Shown: piece by piece, positions 55,301 through 63,297 of the stretch
How positions within the stretch are numbered: position 1 is the stretch's first letter
Layout: the number at the start of each line of letters is the position of its first letter
Source: Mycobacterium sp.
GTDB taxonomy: Bacteria > Actinomycetota > Actinomycetes > Mycobacteriales > Mycobacteriaceae
Assembly (NCBI GenBank): GCA_003987775.1
Contig: RXJD01000034.1
Location: 62,001-126,000, forward strand
Direction of reading: 5' to 3'
Length of the DNA stretch: 64,000 nucleotides
The notes under the pieces: generated by a model
Told to the model about the DNA's origin: nothing
The model's input: the letters and a program-made list of their open reading frames with translations, nothing else
Database searches by the model: none
Made by a program: the position numbers and the translations under genes

Positions 55301-56533
55301 AACTTCCAGTTGCAGCACTGGACGCACCATTTCGACTATGCGCTGATCTGCGGCGACGGCGACTGGCGCCGAATCGGGCTCCCGGCCCGCAGCGCACAGT
55401 TCTCCAATCCGCTGCTGGCACTCACCCCGGGCGAACAGCGCGGCTTGTTGCCGGCGAACGGATCCCTGCTGCATGTCGAGCCGGCCGACGCGGTGCAGGT
55501 GGGGGCGTTGAAGGCCGCCGGCAACCCGCTGGCCGCCGGCAGTGCCCGGCCCGTCTCACCCGGCGACGTCGCGCTGCGACTCGTGGAATCGACCGGCGCC
55601 GCCGCGCGGGTGGTGGTCGGCTCGGACCTCGGCCCGCTGCGTGGGCTCGCCGAGGCGAACCTGCTGGAGGAGGCCGAACGGCGCAGACGCCGCATCGATC
55701 TGCACGGTTACCAGGTCGCGACCGTGCTGGCACGCCTCGACGTCGCCGGCGTGCCCGTCGACCCGGTGGCACTGGCCCCGCACACCGAACCGGCTCAGCC
55801 GCTCTACGCGCGCTATTGGCTGCACAATCGCGGTCCCGCGCCGCTGGGCGGGCTACCGGTGGTGGCTCACCTGCACCCGCAGCAGGTGAGTGTCGACACC
55901 GGCGTGGACCTTCGTGAGGTGACGTTGCGCCTGACCGTTGCCAGCGACTGCACCGACGCCGCGCTCGGCGGCGCAGTCGACGTGGTGGGTCCGGACGGCT
56001 GGTCGGTCGACCCGGTGGCGTCGCCGTTCACGCTGGAGCCCGGAGCCCACCTGGAAACCGACGTCGTGGTCGGGATCCCGGGCCAGGCGCCCGCCGGGCG
56101 GTACCCGATCCGGGCCCAGTTGCGCGTCACCGACGACGACGTGCCGGCCGCGTGGCGCCAGGTGGTCGAGGATGTCGCGTTCGTGGATGTCGGTGACGAC
56201 GGCGGTGACGTCGTGTATCTCGTCGACGGTCCCGCCGAGGTAGCGGTGGCCGCCGGGGAAACGGCGCGGCTGTCGGTGACCGTCGCCAGCCGCGCCCGGG
56301 CCGGCCTTGCCGTCGAAGCGCACTTGATCAGCCCCTGGGGAACGTGGGAGTGGATGGGGCCGGCCGTGCTCGGCGCTGAGCTGCCCGCGCTGGGAAACGT
56401 CGAACTCGTCTTCGATGTCTGCCCGCCGGCCTGGCTGGATCCGGGGCAGTGGTGGGCTCTGGTCCGGGTCGGCTGCGCGGGCCGACTGATTTACTCCCCG
56501 GCGGTGAAAGTGATGGTGATATGCGATCTGTAG
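52355..56533 (+). CDS. GH38 alpha-mannosidase (Rv0648-like)
   Basis: A 1392-residue glycoside hydrolase family 38 enzyme, longer than the ~1215 I remember for M. tuberculosis. The zinc-binding HxD of GH38 is His102-Asp104 (SHFHYDPVWW), and the nucleophile is Asp227 (WQLDVFGHDPQFPG). The ~100 residues before it and the C-terminal ~300 residues (beta-rich, with NPLLALTPGEQRGLL and later Ig-like repeats) are accessory domains. There is no signal peptide, so it is cytoplasmic, unlike the GH92 enzyme at 2.8 kb. It would release mannose from internalised or cytoplasmic glycans, and the downstream ROK kinase could phosphorylate that sugar. Confidence 0.9.
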   Translation: MQLVSAASTELFVGPPDQPLQLARIGVAGCDRATTLRVDGDGLRGEAVATAGQEMVEVPVVVDGPVAGGRRAARVQAGGISLDFDFVVAEPGWTMFMVSHFHYDPVWWNTQAAYTSEWHEDPPGRARQTNGFELVHAHLEMARRDPEYKFVLAEVDYLKPYWDTRPEDRADLRRLLAQGRLEVMGGTYNEPNTNLTSPETTIRNLVHGIGFQRDVLGADPATAWQLDVFGHDPQFPGMAADAGLTSSSWARGPHHQWGPASGGDVDRMQFSSEFEWISPSGRGLLTHYMPAHYSAGWWMDSSTTLAEAEEATYALFDQLKKVALTRNVLLPVGTDYTPPNKWVTEIHRDWAARYTWPRFVCGLPREFFAAVRAELAERSVVASPQTRDMNPIYTGKDVSYIDTKQANRAAENAVLDAERFAVFAGVLTGSQYPQAAFAKAWVQLAYGAHHDAITGSESDQVYLDLLTGWRDAWELGSTCRDTALELLSGLVADAAHSVVVWNPVTQRRSDVVTVRLDPPVAGVRVLDSDGAELPVHVEHDGRSVTWLAKDVPSLGWRTYRLVPTDHAAGWQAVAGARIGNEYYRLAVDPQRGGSVASLVRDGRELIAVGRVGNELAVYEEYASHPTQGEGPWHLLPRGPVVCSSEFTATVQAYRGPLGERLVVGGRIGDLLRYTQTLTLWHGTDRVDCRTTIDEFVGEDRLVRLRWPCPVSGAMPVSEVGDAVVGRGFALLHDGEQSVDTAEHLWTLDNPAYGWFGLSTAARVRVGSATRAISVAEVVAPSEPATGPMARELMVALVRAGVTATSSGAGRPRYGNLDVDSNLPDARIALGGPARNAFTRAVLAAADPAYTAELERQLAQSGQARVWVPAATGLAAVWVPDADLREPDAVPVLIIDGTGARNLAAAIAAVAEDLADAEIVVVQQVPSKADPFEDYTVALLNRGVPSFAVEVDGTLHTALMRSCTGWPSGTWIDEPRRTAPDGSNFQLQHWTHHFDYALICGDGDWRRIGLPARSAQFSNPLLALTPGEQRGLLPANGSLLHVEPADAVQVGALKAAGNPLAAGSARPVSPGDVALRLVESTGAAARVVVGSDLGPLRGLAEANLLEEAERRRRRIDLHGYQVATVLARLDVAGVPVDPVALAPHTEPAQPLYARYWLHNRGPAPLGGLPVVAHLHPQQVSVDTGVDLREVTLRLTVASDCTDAALGGAVDVVGPDGWSVDPVASPFTLEPGAHLETDVVVGIPGQAPAGRYPIRAQLRVTDDDVPAAWRQVVEDVAFVDVGDDGGDVVYLVDGPAEVAVAAGETARLSVTVASRARAGLAVEAHLISPWGTWEWMGPAVLGAELPALGNVELVFDVCPPAWLDPGQWWALVRVGCAGRLIYSPAVKVMVICDL

Positions 56534-57132
56534 CGACCGTGGCCGGCGTTCCGGTCGTCGTCGCCGACGTCGACGCGCGTGAGGCGCGGCTGCGCGGCGG
56601 CCCCCAGGCCAACGCGCTGCCCGAACCGGGCACCAGCGAGGGCCGCCAGCTGCGGCGCTGGCTGACGCAGCTGCTCGTTACCGAGCGGGTGGTTGCCGCG
56701 GAGGCCGCAGCCCGTGGTCTTGACGGCACCGGCGCCCCGGCCGAGGACGATCTGCTGCCCGATGTGACCGCCCGGCTCGAGATCGGCAGCATCGCGGCGG
56801 CGGCGCTGGCCGAGCCGCGGGCACGCGCTCTATTCGCCGAGGTGACCGCCGGTGTCGAGGTCAGCGCCGACGACGTCGCGGCCTACCACGCCCGCAACCC
56901 ACTGCGGTTCGCGCGATCGCAGGCCGGAAGTCACGGCTGGCGCGTCCCCCCGGACGCCGCGCCGCCGCTGGAGGAGGTGCGGTCGGCCATCAGCCACCAT
57001 CTGTTGGCAGCGGCGCGCCGGCGCGCATTCCGGGTGTGGCTGGACGCCCGCCGCGCCGCGCTGGTACAGCTGGCACCGGGCTACGAACATCCTGGCGACC
57101 CGCGCCAGCCCGACAACACCCACCGACACTGA
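56521..57132 (+). CDS. SurA/parvulin-N-like protein of unknown function (Rv0649 position)
   Basis: A 203-residue Ala/Arg-rich helical protein. The pattern TSEGRQLRRWLTQLLVTERVV, then VSADDVAAYHARNPLRF and VRSAISHHLLAAARRRAF looks like the N- and C-terminal helices of SurA/PpiC chaperones without the parvulin insert. M. tuberculosis has a similar-sized gene here that is labelled FabD2; I see no GHSLG nucleophile motif of a malonyltransferase, so I do not accept that label. It overlaps the mannosidase by 13 bases, and the ROK gene overlaps its stop. Confidence 0.6.
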   Translation: MRSVATVAGVPVVVADVDAREARLRGGPQANALPEPGTSEGRQLRRWLTQLLVTERVVAAEAAARGLDGTGAPAEDDLLPDVTARLEIGSIAAAALAEPRARALFAEVTAGVEVSADDVAAYHARNPLRFARSQAGSHGWRVPPDAAPPLEEVRSAISHHLLAAARRRAFRVWLDARRAALVQLAPGYEHPGDPRQPDNTHRH

Positions 57133-58064
57133 TGCTCACCCTCTGCCTCGATATCGGCGGCACCAAGATCGCCGCCGGGCTCGCCGACCCCGCCGCCCTC
57201 GCCGACCCGACCCGCACGCTGGTCTACAACGCCACCTGTCCCACCCCGTCCGGCGCAGGCGCAGAACAGGTGTGGGATGCGGTGGCCACCATGGTCGGCG
57301 AGGCGTTGCGTGCGGCCGGGGGAACGGTGGCGGGGGTGGGTATCGCCTCGGCCGGCCCCGTCAACCTGGCCACCGGAACCGTCAGCCCGGTCAACATCCG
57401 GGCCTGGCGCGGGTTCCCGCTGCGCGACCGGGTGGCGGCAGCGGTGCCGGGTGTGCCGGTCCGGCTGGGCGGCGACGGCGTCTGCATGGCACTGGGGGAG
57501 CACTGGATCGGCGCCGGCCGCGGCGCGGGTTTCCTGCTGGGCATGGTGGTGTCCACCGGCGTCGGCGGCGGCCTGGTGCTCGACGGGGTGCCGTACACCG
57601 GCCGCACCGGCAACGCCGGCCATGTCGGTCACATGGTGGTCGATCCGGACGGGCTGCCGTGTGCGTGCGGCGGCCGCGGCTGTGTGGAGACGATCGCCTC
57701 GGGTCCCTCGATGACGCGGTGGGCGCGGGCCAACGGCTGGTCTGCAGCGGCGGGCGCCGGCGCACGGGAACTGTCTGCGGCGGCCGCGGCCGGAGACGAG
57801 GTGGCCTTGCAGGCCTTCGCCCGCGGCACCCGCGCGCTGGCCGCGATGATCGCCTCGGTTGCTGCGGTGTGCGACCTGGACCTGGTCGTCATCGGCGGGG
57901 GAGTGGCCAAGTCCGGCGGCCTGCTGTTCGACCCGCTGCGCAGTGCGCTGGCCGAGTACGCGCGCCTGGATTTCCTGGCCGGCCTGCGGGTGGTGCCGGC
58001 CGACCTCGGGGGCGACGCCGGACTGATCGGTGCCGCGCGACTGGTCGGGCTGCGCGAGCTATAG
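57132..58064 (+). CDS. ROK-family sugar kinase
   Basis: A 310-residue ROK protein. The N-terminal phosphate-binding motif is LDIGGTKIAAGLADP, the catalytic Asp is in GGDGVCMALGEH, the glycine loop is VSTGVGGGLV, and the ROK zinc motif is complete: HMVVDPDGLPCACGGRGC followed by VE. No DNA-binding domain is present, so it is a kinase, probably for glucose, mannose or N-acetyl sugars. The ATG overlaps the previous stop (TGATG). Position behind GH38 suggests mannose or another released hexose. Confidence 0.9.
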   Translation: MLTLCLDIGGTKIAAGLADPAALADPTRTLVYNATCPTPSGAGAEQVWDAVATMVGEALRAAGGTVAGVGIASAGPVNLATGTVSPVNIRAWRGFPLRDRVAAAVPGVPVRLGGDGVCMALGEHWIGAGRGAGFLLGMVVSTGVGGGLVLDGVPYTGRTGNAGHVGHMVVDPDGLPCACGGRGCVETIASGPSMTRWARANGWSAAAGAGARELSAAAAAGDEVALQAFARGTRALAAMIASVAAVCDLDLVVIGGGVAKSGGLLFDPLRSALAEYARLDFLAGLRVVPADLGGDAGLIGAARLVGLREL

Positions 58065-58072
58065 CGCGGCCG

Positions 58073-59320
58073 TCACTGCCGCCGGCCGTCCGCTCCCTGA
58101 TAGCCCAGCAGCAGCCCGCCGACGCCGCCGACACCTACGGTGCTCGCCAATCCGAATCCAACGTTGCCGCCGTTACCGCCATTGCCGATCAGCCCCGCAT
58201 TGCCGCCAGGACCGCCACTGCCGTTGCTCCCCGCAACGCCGGCGGCTCCTCCGTTGCCGCCATTGCCGATCAGTCCCGCGTTGCCCCCACCACCGCCGCT
58301 ACCGCTGAAGGAGCCGCCGGTGCCGCCATCACCACCTGCCCCGCCAGAGCCGAAGAGCATGCCGGCAGTGCCGCCCTGACCGCCATTGCCCGGTTGGCTA
58401 TTTTGGCTGCGGCCGCCGTCGCCACCGTCGCCGCCGTCACCGAACAGACCGCCGGCTCCGCCGGCTCCGCCCGCCCCGCCGGCCCCGCCCGCGACGCTGA
58501 ACCCTCCGGTGCCGCCGTCCCCGCCCGGACTGAACAGACCGCCGCGCCCGCCGGCTCCGCCCGCTCCCCCGGCGAGGTTGGTCAGCGAGACTCCTCCGGA
58601 TCCGCCCGCACCTCCTGCGCCGAACAACCCGCCGGCCCCACCTGCTCCACCGGTGCCGCCGGGAACACCCGTCCCCCCAATTCCACCGCCACCTCCGGTG
58701 CCGCCGCTGCCGAAGAGCAGACCGCCGGCGCCGCCGGTCCCGCCGGTTCCGCCACTGTTAGCTGAGTTTTGCAGCCCGAACCCGCCGGTGCCGCCGGTGC
58801 CGCCGTTTCCAAGAAGCCCCGCCGCGCCCCCATTGCCGCCAGGGCGGCCCAATCCGCTCGAATCACCGGAAGCGCCGTTGCCGCCGTTTCCGATCAACCA
58901 CCCGCCGGGAGCGCCACTTTCTCCCGTTCCGGGGCGGCCGTTAGCGCCATTACCGATCAAGGGCCGACCGGTCAGAAGCAGGCTTGGCGTGTTGATCACG
59001 TCCAGAATTTGCTGCTGCACGGCCTGTAGCGGCGTGATGGCCGCCGCCTCTGCACCCACGTACGAGGTCGCGCCCGCGGAGAGGGCCTGCACGAATCGGG
59101 TGTGATACTCCGCTAGTTGAGCACTGAGCGCTTGGTACACCTGGCCATGCGCATCAAAAACCTCCGCGATGGCCGCGGAGACTTCGTCAGCTCCCGCGGC
59201 CAGCAGCGCAGTGGTCTGCGCCGCCGCAGCGGCATTCGCCACCTGCAGCGCGGAACCAAAGCTCGACAAACTCGAAGACGCCGCCCCCACGGCTTCCGGC
59301 GCAACCATGACAAACGACAC
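58073..59320 (-). CDS. PE_PGRS family protein
   Basis: A 415-residue PE_PGRS. The start is the GTG at 59320, with GGAGG 6 bases upstream. The PE domain (about 1-95) reads [20 protein letters not shown], with the usual YxxxD/E-type export region near [10 protein letters not shown]. The linker [11 protein letters not shown] opens a long glycine-rich PGRS part of GGxGG repeats (about 120-405). It ends without a distinct C-terminal domain. PE_PGRS proteins are exported by ESX-5 and are restricted largely to slow growers. It is inserted between the ROK kinase and rplJ, where M. tuberculosis has none. Confidence 0.9.
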   Translation of the reverse strand: MSFVMVAPEAVGAASSSLSSFGSALQVANAAAAAQTTALLAAGADEVSAAIAEVFDAHGQVYQALSAQLAEYHTRFVQALSAGATSYVGAEAAAITPLQAVQQQILDVINTPSLLLTGRPLIGNGANGRPGTGESGAPGGWLIGNGGNGASGDSSGLGRPGGNGGAAGLLGNGGTGGTGGFGLQNSANSGGTGGTGGAGGLLFGSGGTGGGGGIGGTGVPGGTGGAGGAGGLFGAGGAGGSGGVSLTNLAGGAGGAGGRGGLFSPGGDGGTGGFSVAGGAGGAGGAGGAGGLFGDGGDGGDGGRSQNSQPGNGGQGGTAGMLFGSGGAGGDGGTGGSFSGSGGGGGNAGLIGNGGNGGAAGVAGSNGSGGPGGNAGLIGNGGNGGNVGFGLASTVGVGGVGGLLLGYQGADGRRQ

Positions 59321-59582
59321 CTGGCACCTCCAGATCCCCTCATCATCATCTCCGGCGGAGAACGCACTCGTCAACGATCGTCACGTCCGGAGGAGTCGCA
59401 CAGCGTTGTCGACTACTTGACTTGCCGAGACCGCCCGAGGCGGCACATGCGGCCCGCGTTGCGCGGCTGCGCTTAAGAGAAGCGGTATCCGAGTGTGACT
59501 TGCACGACGAGACACGCCGCGGGGCCGCGTCGTGGCCTTCACGCTCGGCGGAGAGCAGCTCGCACTCGTGCCACGGCTCGTT

Positions 59583-59612
59583 TTGGGTGATCGCGGGGAG
59601 CCACGCTATTGT
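59583..59612 (+). promoter_or_regulatory. Candidate SigA promoter of rplJ-rplL
   Basis: TTGGGT at 59583-59588 and TATTGT at 59607-59612 are 18 bases apart. A start near 59619 would give a leader of about 185 bases, which contains the L10 leader elements. Confidence 0.45.
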
Positions 59613-59654
59613 GGTGCCGATCCACCAAAGACCGTCGGTCACCGAGCAATCGGT

Positions 59655-59765
59655 TGAAGGTCCGGGAACATCCCGGCGGCCCACGCAGGAGGACGAGGCA
59701 CCATCACCGGCGCACGCGCCGGTGCATTTCACGCCCCGGCCGCATCCTGCGCCGGGGCGTTCGTC
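59655..59765 (+). ncRNA. L10 (rplJ) leader with attenuator-like hairpins
   Basis: The leader between promoter and rplJ folds into clear stems: CACCGGCGC/GCGCCGGTG (59705-59724) and ACGCCCCGGC/GCCGGGGCGT (59731-59760, 10-base loop). The upstream GGTCCGGGAACATCCCGGCG part (59659 onward) resembles the L10(L12)4 binding region of actinobacterial ribosomal L10 leaders. Family knowledge: excess L10 binds here and lowers rplJL expression. The GC-rich hairpin followed by TCGTCGTT could be the attenuator. Confidence 0.6.
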
Positions 59766-59802
59766 GTTCCTCCGGTGGCCACCACACTTGTAGGAGGTAT
59801 GC

Positions 59803-60375
59803 ATGGCCCGGGCTGACAAGGCCACCGCCGTCGCAGACATCACAGAGCACTTCAAGGCATCGACGGCGACGGTCATCACCGAGTACCGCGGCTTGTCCGT
59901 GGCCAACCTGGCCGAGCTGCGCCGGTCGCTGGGGGAGTCGACCACCTACGCGGTGGCCAAGAACACCCTCATCAAGCGCGCTGCGTCGGAGGCCGGAATC
60001 GAGGGCCTCGACGAGCTGTTCGCCGGCCCGACGGCCATCGCGTTCGTCACCGGTGAGCCGGTGGACGCCGCCAAGGCTTTGAAGACCTTCGCCAAGGAGC
60101 ACAAGGCGCTGGTCATCAAGGGCGGCTACATGGATGGCCACCCGCTGACCGTCGCCGAAGTCGAGCGCATCGCGGACCTGGAATCCCGCGAGGTGCTGCT
60201 GGCCAAGCTGGCCGGCGCGATGAAGGGCAACCTCGCCAAGGCTGCCGGGCTGTTCAACGCACCCGCGTCGCAGATGGCCCGCCTGCTGGCCGCCCTCCAG
60301 GAAAAGAAGGGCACCGAAGCCCCCGCGACCGCCGCGGCTCCTGCCGCCGAGGCAACCCCCGAAGCCGCCGAATAA
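59803..60375 (+). CDS. rplJ: 50S ribosomal protein L10
   Basis: A 190-residue L10 with [20 protein letters not shown] at the N-terminus, [20 protein letters not shown] and the C-terminal helix [12 protein letters not shown] that binds L7/L12 dimers, followed by an Ala/Pro-rich tail. GTAGGAGG precedes the ATG at 59803. It forms the stalk base with L11 and L12 and represses its own mRNA through the leader. Confidence 0.97.
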   Translation: MARADKATAVADITEHFKASTATVITEYRGLSVANLAELRRSLGESTTYAVAKNTLIKRAASEAGIEGLDELFAGPTAIAFVTGEPVDAAKALKTFAKEHKALVIKGGYMDGHPLTVAEVERIADLESREVLLAKLAGAMKGNLAKAAGLFNAPASQMARLLAALQEKKGTEAPATAAAPAAEATPEAAE

Positions 60376-60417
60376 CCCACAAACCCAAAAACCCGAGAAA
60401 CTCAGGAGGAAAAAACC

Positions 60418-60810
60418 ATGGCAAAGATCTCCAGCGACGACCTGCTCGACGCGTTCAAGGAAATGACCCTGTTGGAGCTGTCGGACTTCGTCAAGAAGTT
60501 CGAGGAGACCTTCGAGGTCACCGCGGCCGCGCCGGTCGCCGTCGCGGCAGCCGGTGGTGGCGGTGGCGGTGCCCCCGCCGAGGCCGCCGAGGAGCAGTCG
60601 GAGTTCGACGTGATCCTCGAGGGCGCCGGTGAGAAGAAGATCGGCGTCATCAAGGTGGTGCGTGAGATCGTCTCCGGTCTGGGTCTCAAGGAGGCCAAGG
60701 ACCTGGTCGACAGCGCCCCCAAGCCGCTGCTCGAGAAGGTCTCCAAGGAGGCCGCCGACGAGGCCAAGGCCAAGCTCGAGGCCGCCGGCGCCAGCGTCAC
60801 CGTCAAGTAG
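60418..60810 (+). CDS. rplL: 50S ribosomal protein L7/L12
   Basis: A 130-residue L12. The N-terminal dimer helices [20 protein letters not shown] and [11 protein letters not shown] are joined by an Ala/Gly-rich hinge ([18 protein letters not shown]) to the C-terminal domain ([20 protein letters not shown], then [18 protein letters not shown]). It recruits translational GTPases. CAGGAGGA lies 9 bases upstream. Second gene of the rplJL operon. Confidence 0.97.
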   Translation: MAKISSDDLLDAFKEMTLLELSDFVKKFEETFEVTAAAPVAVAAAGGGGGGAPAEAAEEQSEFDVILEGAGEKKIGVIKVVREIVSGLGLKEAKDLVDSAPKPLLEKVSKEAADEAKAKLEAAGASVTVK

Positions 60811-60832
60811 TCATTGCACAAACGCAGTGCAC

Positions 60833-60869
60833 AAACGCCCCCGGGAGCCCACCGGCCCCGGGGGCGTTT
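60833..60869. terminator. Bidirectional hairpin between rplL and the TetR gene
   Basis: A perfect 13-bp stem (AAACGCCCCCGGG and its complement) with an 11-base loop, ending in TTTG, lies 23 bases after rplL. A-rich and T-rich ends suit termination from both convergent genes. Confidence 0.8.
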
Positions 60870-60885
60870 GCGTGCCCGGAGCCAC

Positions 60886-61566
60886 TCAGCGGGCGGCGAT
60901 CAGCGCCTGCCGGGACCGGTGCACCAGCTCGGGTGAATCACCTAGAGCCACAAGCAGATTCGTCGTCATACCGGCGAGCACCGGCAACAGTGCCGACCCG
61001 TCGTCACCGTAGAACCCGGCGAGCTCGAGCATGACGAAGCCGTGGATCAACGCCCAGAACTGGGCCGCGGTCGCCACCACGGCGGCGTCGTCGTCCGCGG
61101 CGGATGCGGTGATGCGGCCGGCCAGCATCGACCGGTGCACGGCGCGCACCACATGCGTGAAGCTGGATTCTTGCTTTTCGATCTCGTCGAGGGTGAGCGT
61201 CAGAACATTGCCCGCCGGCGCCTTGATGCCGTGCGCACTGGTGCTGCCGAACATCAACCGGTACATGTGCGGCCGCTCGATCGCGTACCGCCGGTAGGCG
61301 GCGCCGACGGCCATCAGGTCTGCCACCGGATCGTCGGTCTGCGCGACGGTCAGCGCGGCGCCGAACTGCCGCAAACCCTCTTCGGCGACCGCGGCGATGA
61401 GCTCACGCATGCCGCCGAAGTGGGTGTAGACGGCCATCGTCGACGTTCCCGCGGCGCCGGCCACCTTGCGGGTCTGCAGCGCGTCGGGCCCGTGGTCGTT
61501 GAGAAGCCCCACGGCTGCGTGCAGCAGGTCGTCGCGGACGCTGCGGGTGGTCGGGTCGGTAGTCAT
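60886..61566 (-). CDS. TetR/AcrR-family regulator (Rv0653c-like)
   Basis: A 226-residue TetR-type repressor. The helix-turn-helix lies in SVRDDLLHAAVGLLNDHGPD and LQTRKVAGAAGTSTMAVYTHFGG (in parts: RKVAGAAGTSTMAVYTHF), about residues 10-55. The larger C-terminal ligand domain has FWALIHGFVMLELAGFYG. The ATG at 61566 is chosen; an in-frame ATG at 61587 is also possible. Divergent from the carotenoid oxygenase with about 83 bases between, so that gene and itself are the likely targets. Confidence 0.85.
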   Translation of the reverse strand: MTTDPTTRSVRDDLLHAAVGLLNDHGPDALQTRKVAGAAGTSTMAVYTHFGGMRELIAAVAEEGLRQFGAALTVAQTDDPVADLMAVGAAYRRYAIERPHMYRLMFGSTSAHGIKAPAGNVLTLTLDEIEKQESSFTHVVRAVHRSMLAGRITASAADDDAAVVATAAQFWALIHGFVMLELAGFYGDDGSALLPVLAGMTTNLLVALGDSPELVHRSRQALIAAR

Positions 61567-61624
61567 CTCGCCACACAATATTGCCATCGGACGATCAGCG
61601 GCGTACGGTTTCGATAACGCTGAA

Positions 61625-61637
61625 ATAACAATGTTAT
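61625..61637. promoter_or_regulatory. Palindrome ATAAC-AAT-GTTAT, likely TetR operator
   Basis: A perfect 5-bp inverted repeat with 3-base spacer directly before the ribosome site (AGGAGC) of the carotenoid oxygenase. TetR-type operators are short palindromes in just this position. Confidence 0.55.
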
Positions 61638-61649
61638 AGGAGCTCAGAC

Positions 61650-63167
61650 ATGACGGTGACGCAGACGGCCGAAATCCGGAACCCCTACCTCGAGGACTTC
61701 CTGGCGCCCGTGAAGGCCGAAGTCACCGCCACCGATCTGCGGGTGACCGGGCGGATACCCGAGCATCTGGACGGGCGTTACCTGCGCAACGGGCCCAATC
61801 CCGCCGCGGAGGTCAATCCGGCCACCTATCACTGGTTCAGCGGCGACGGGATGGTCCACGGGGTGTCACTGCAGGACGGGCAGGCCCGCTGGTACCGCAA
61901 CCGCTGGGTGCGCAGTGCATCGGTGGCCGCCAAGCTCGGTGAGCCGGCCCCGGCCCGGCTGGACCCGAGGGCGGGCCTGCTGGCTCTGGGCGCCAACACC
62001 AGCGTGCTGGAGCACGCCGGCCGCACGCTGGCGCTGGTGGAGGGCGGCGTCGCCAATTACGAGCTCACCGAGGAACTCGACACGATCGGGACGTGCGACT
62101 TCGACGGGACGCTGTACGGCGGCTACACCGCCCACCCGCACCGCGACCCGCGCACCGGCGAATTGCACGCCGTCTCCTACTCGTTCGCCCGCGGGCGAAC
62201 GGTGCAGTACTCGGTGATCGACACCCAGGGACGGGCCCGTCGCACGGTCGACATCCGCGTGAGCGGGTCGCCGATGATGCATGACTTCTCGCTTACCGAC
62301 AAATATGTGGTCATTTACGACCTGCCGGTCACGTTCGACCCGGGGCAGGTGCTCCCGGTCAAGGTGCCCCGCTGGCTGAGCGTGCCGGCTCAGCTGGTGA
62401 TGCAGTCGCTGGTAGGCCGCCTGCGGATACCGGGCCCGATCGCGGCGCGGCTGAACAGCAATCCCAAACCGACCGACCGGATGCCGTATGCGTGGAACAC
62501 GTCGTATCCCGCGCGCATCGGGGTGATGCCGAGGGAGGGGTCCGACCGTGATGTGCGCTGGTTCGATATCGCGCCCTGCTACGTCTATCACCCGCTCAAC
62601 GCCTACTCCGAAATCCGCAACGGCTCGGAATACCTGGTGCTCGACGTGGTCAGTTACGAGCGGATGTTCGACCACGACCGGCGCGGTCCCGGAGACACCC
62701 AACCGATGCTGGAGCGCTGGACCATCAACCTGGCCACCGGATCGGTGTCCACCGAACGTCGCGACGACCGGCCACAGGAGTTCCCCCGGATCAACGAGAC
62801 CCTGACGGGCGCCCGGCACCGGTTCGGCTACGCCGTCGGGGTCGACGACGGCTATCTCGCCGAGCAGCAGGGCATGCCGATGGTGACCGCGCTGTACAAG
62901 CACGACTACGCGACCGGCTCGAGTGAGGTCGCGTCGCTGGACCCCGAACTTGTGATCGGCGAGATGTCATTTGTGCCCAACCCGTCTGACGGCACCGGCG
63001 GCCAAGCGGAAGACGACGGGGTCCTGATGGGGTATGGCTACCACCGCGGCAGCGACGAGGGTCAGTTGCTGCTGCTGGACGCCCAAACGCTGGAGTCGGT
63101 CGCCACCGTGCACCTGCCCCAGCGGGTCCCGATGGGGTTCCACGGCAACTGGGCGCCGGCGGGCTGA
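61650..63167 (+). CDS. Carotenoid cleavage oxygenase family (Rv0654-like)
   Basis: A 505-residue seven-bladed-propeller dioxygenase. Four conserved His iron ligands fall in YTAHPHRDPRTGE, MMHDFSLT, CYVYHPLNAY and GFHGNW at the expected separations, with the substrate-channel opening motif YLRNGPNPA near the start. Family members oxidatively cleave carotenoids or stilbenes to apocarotenoids; Rv0654 cleaves several carotenoids in vitro. The palindrome and TetR gene in front suggest inducible expression. Start: ATG at 61650. Confidence 0.93.
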   Translation: MTVTQTAEIRNPYLEDFLAPVKAEVTATDLRVTGRIPEHLDGRYLRNGPNPAAEVNPATYHWFSGDGMVHGVSLQDGQARWYRNRWVRSASVAAKLGEPAPARLDPRAGLLALGANTSVLEHAGRTLALVEGGVANYELTEELDTIGTCDFDGTLYGGYTAHPHRDPRTGELHAVSYSFARGRTVQYSVIDTQGRARRTVDIRVSGSPMMHDFSLTDKYVVIYDLPVTFDPGQVLPVKVPRWLSVPAQLVMQSLVGRLRIPGPIAARLNSNPKPTDRMPYAWNTSYPARIGVMPREGSDRDVRWFDIAPCYVYHPLNAYSEIRNGSEYLVLDVVSYERMFDHDRRGPGDTQPMLERWTINLATGSVSTERRDDRPQEFPRINETLTGARHRFGYAVGVDDGYLAEQQGMPMVTALYKHDYATGSSEVASLDPELVIGEMSFVPNPSDGTGGQAEDDGVLMGYGYHRGSDEGQLLLLDAQTLESVATVHLPQRVPMGFHGNWAPAG

Positions 63168-63297
63168 CGCGGCTGATCCTGAGCTGCCGCAGATTGTTAT
63201 CTTTGCAACCCTGCTACGGCGTACGGGGCGTGCGCTACAGTGACTCAAGCCACACGGGGCCTGGTGGCGAATTTGCGCGTTGACGGAAGGATTTCCC

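Larger units (their letters stand above)
59321..59802. other. 482-base gene-free region before rplJ
   Basis: The left ~260 bases (59321-59582) show no gene, RNA or clear signal; the short open frames here look like chance. The right part holds the rplJ promoter and its leader, listed separately. Confidence 0.65.

Noticed and set aside
50801-55474. A 1557-codon minus-strand frame covering the GH38 gene
   Set aside because: Only the last 173 codons (from 51322) are a DinB protein. The rest is antisense to the mannosidase, Arg/Gly/Pro-rich and without domains, a high-GC artefact.
56521-57132. FabD2 malonyltransferase label for the gene between GH38 and ROK
   Set aside because: The nucleophile motif GHSxG and the fold-length of FabD are missing; the helices look SurA-like.
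56852-58765. 637-codon plus-strand frame across the SurA-like and ROK genes
   Set aside because: It runs out of frame through three real genes and is Arg/Gly/Thr-rich.
58386-59105. Proline-rich plus-strand frame opposite the PE_PGRS gene
   Set aside because: GGC/GGT glycine codons read backward give Pro/Ala; a known artefact of PGRS repeats.
59422-59793. 123-codon frame before rplJ
   Set aside because: It runs through the L10 leader and its hairpins, so it is unlikely to be translated.
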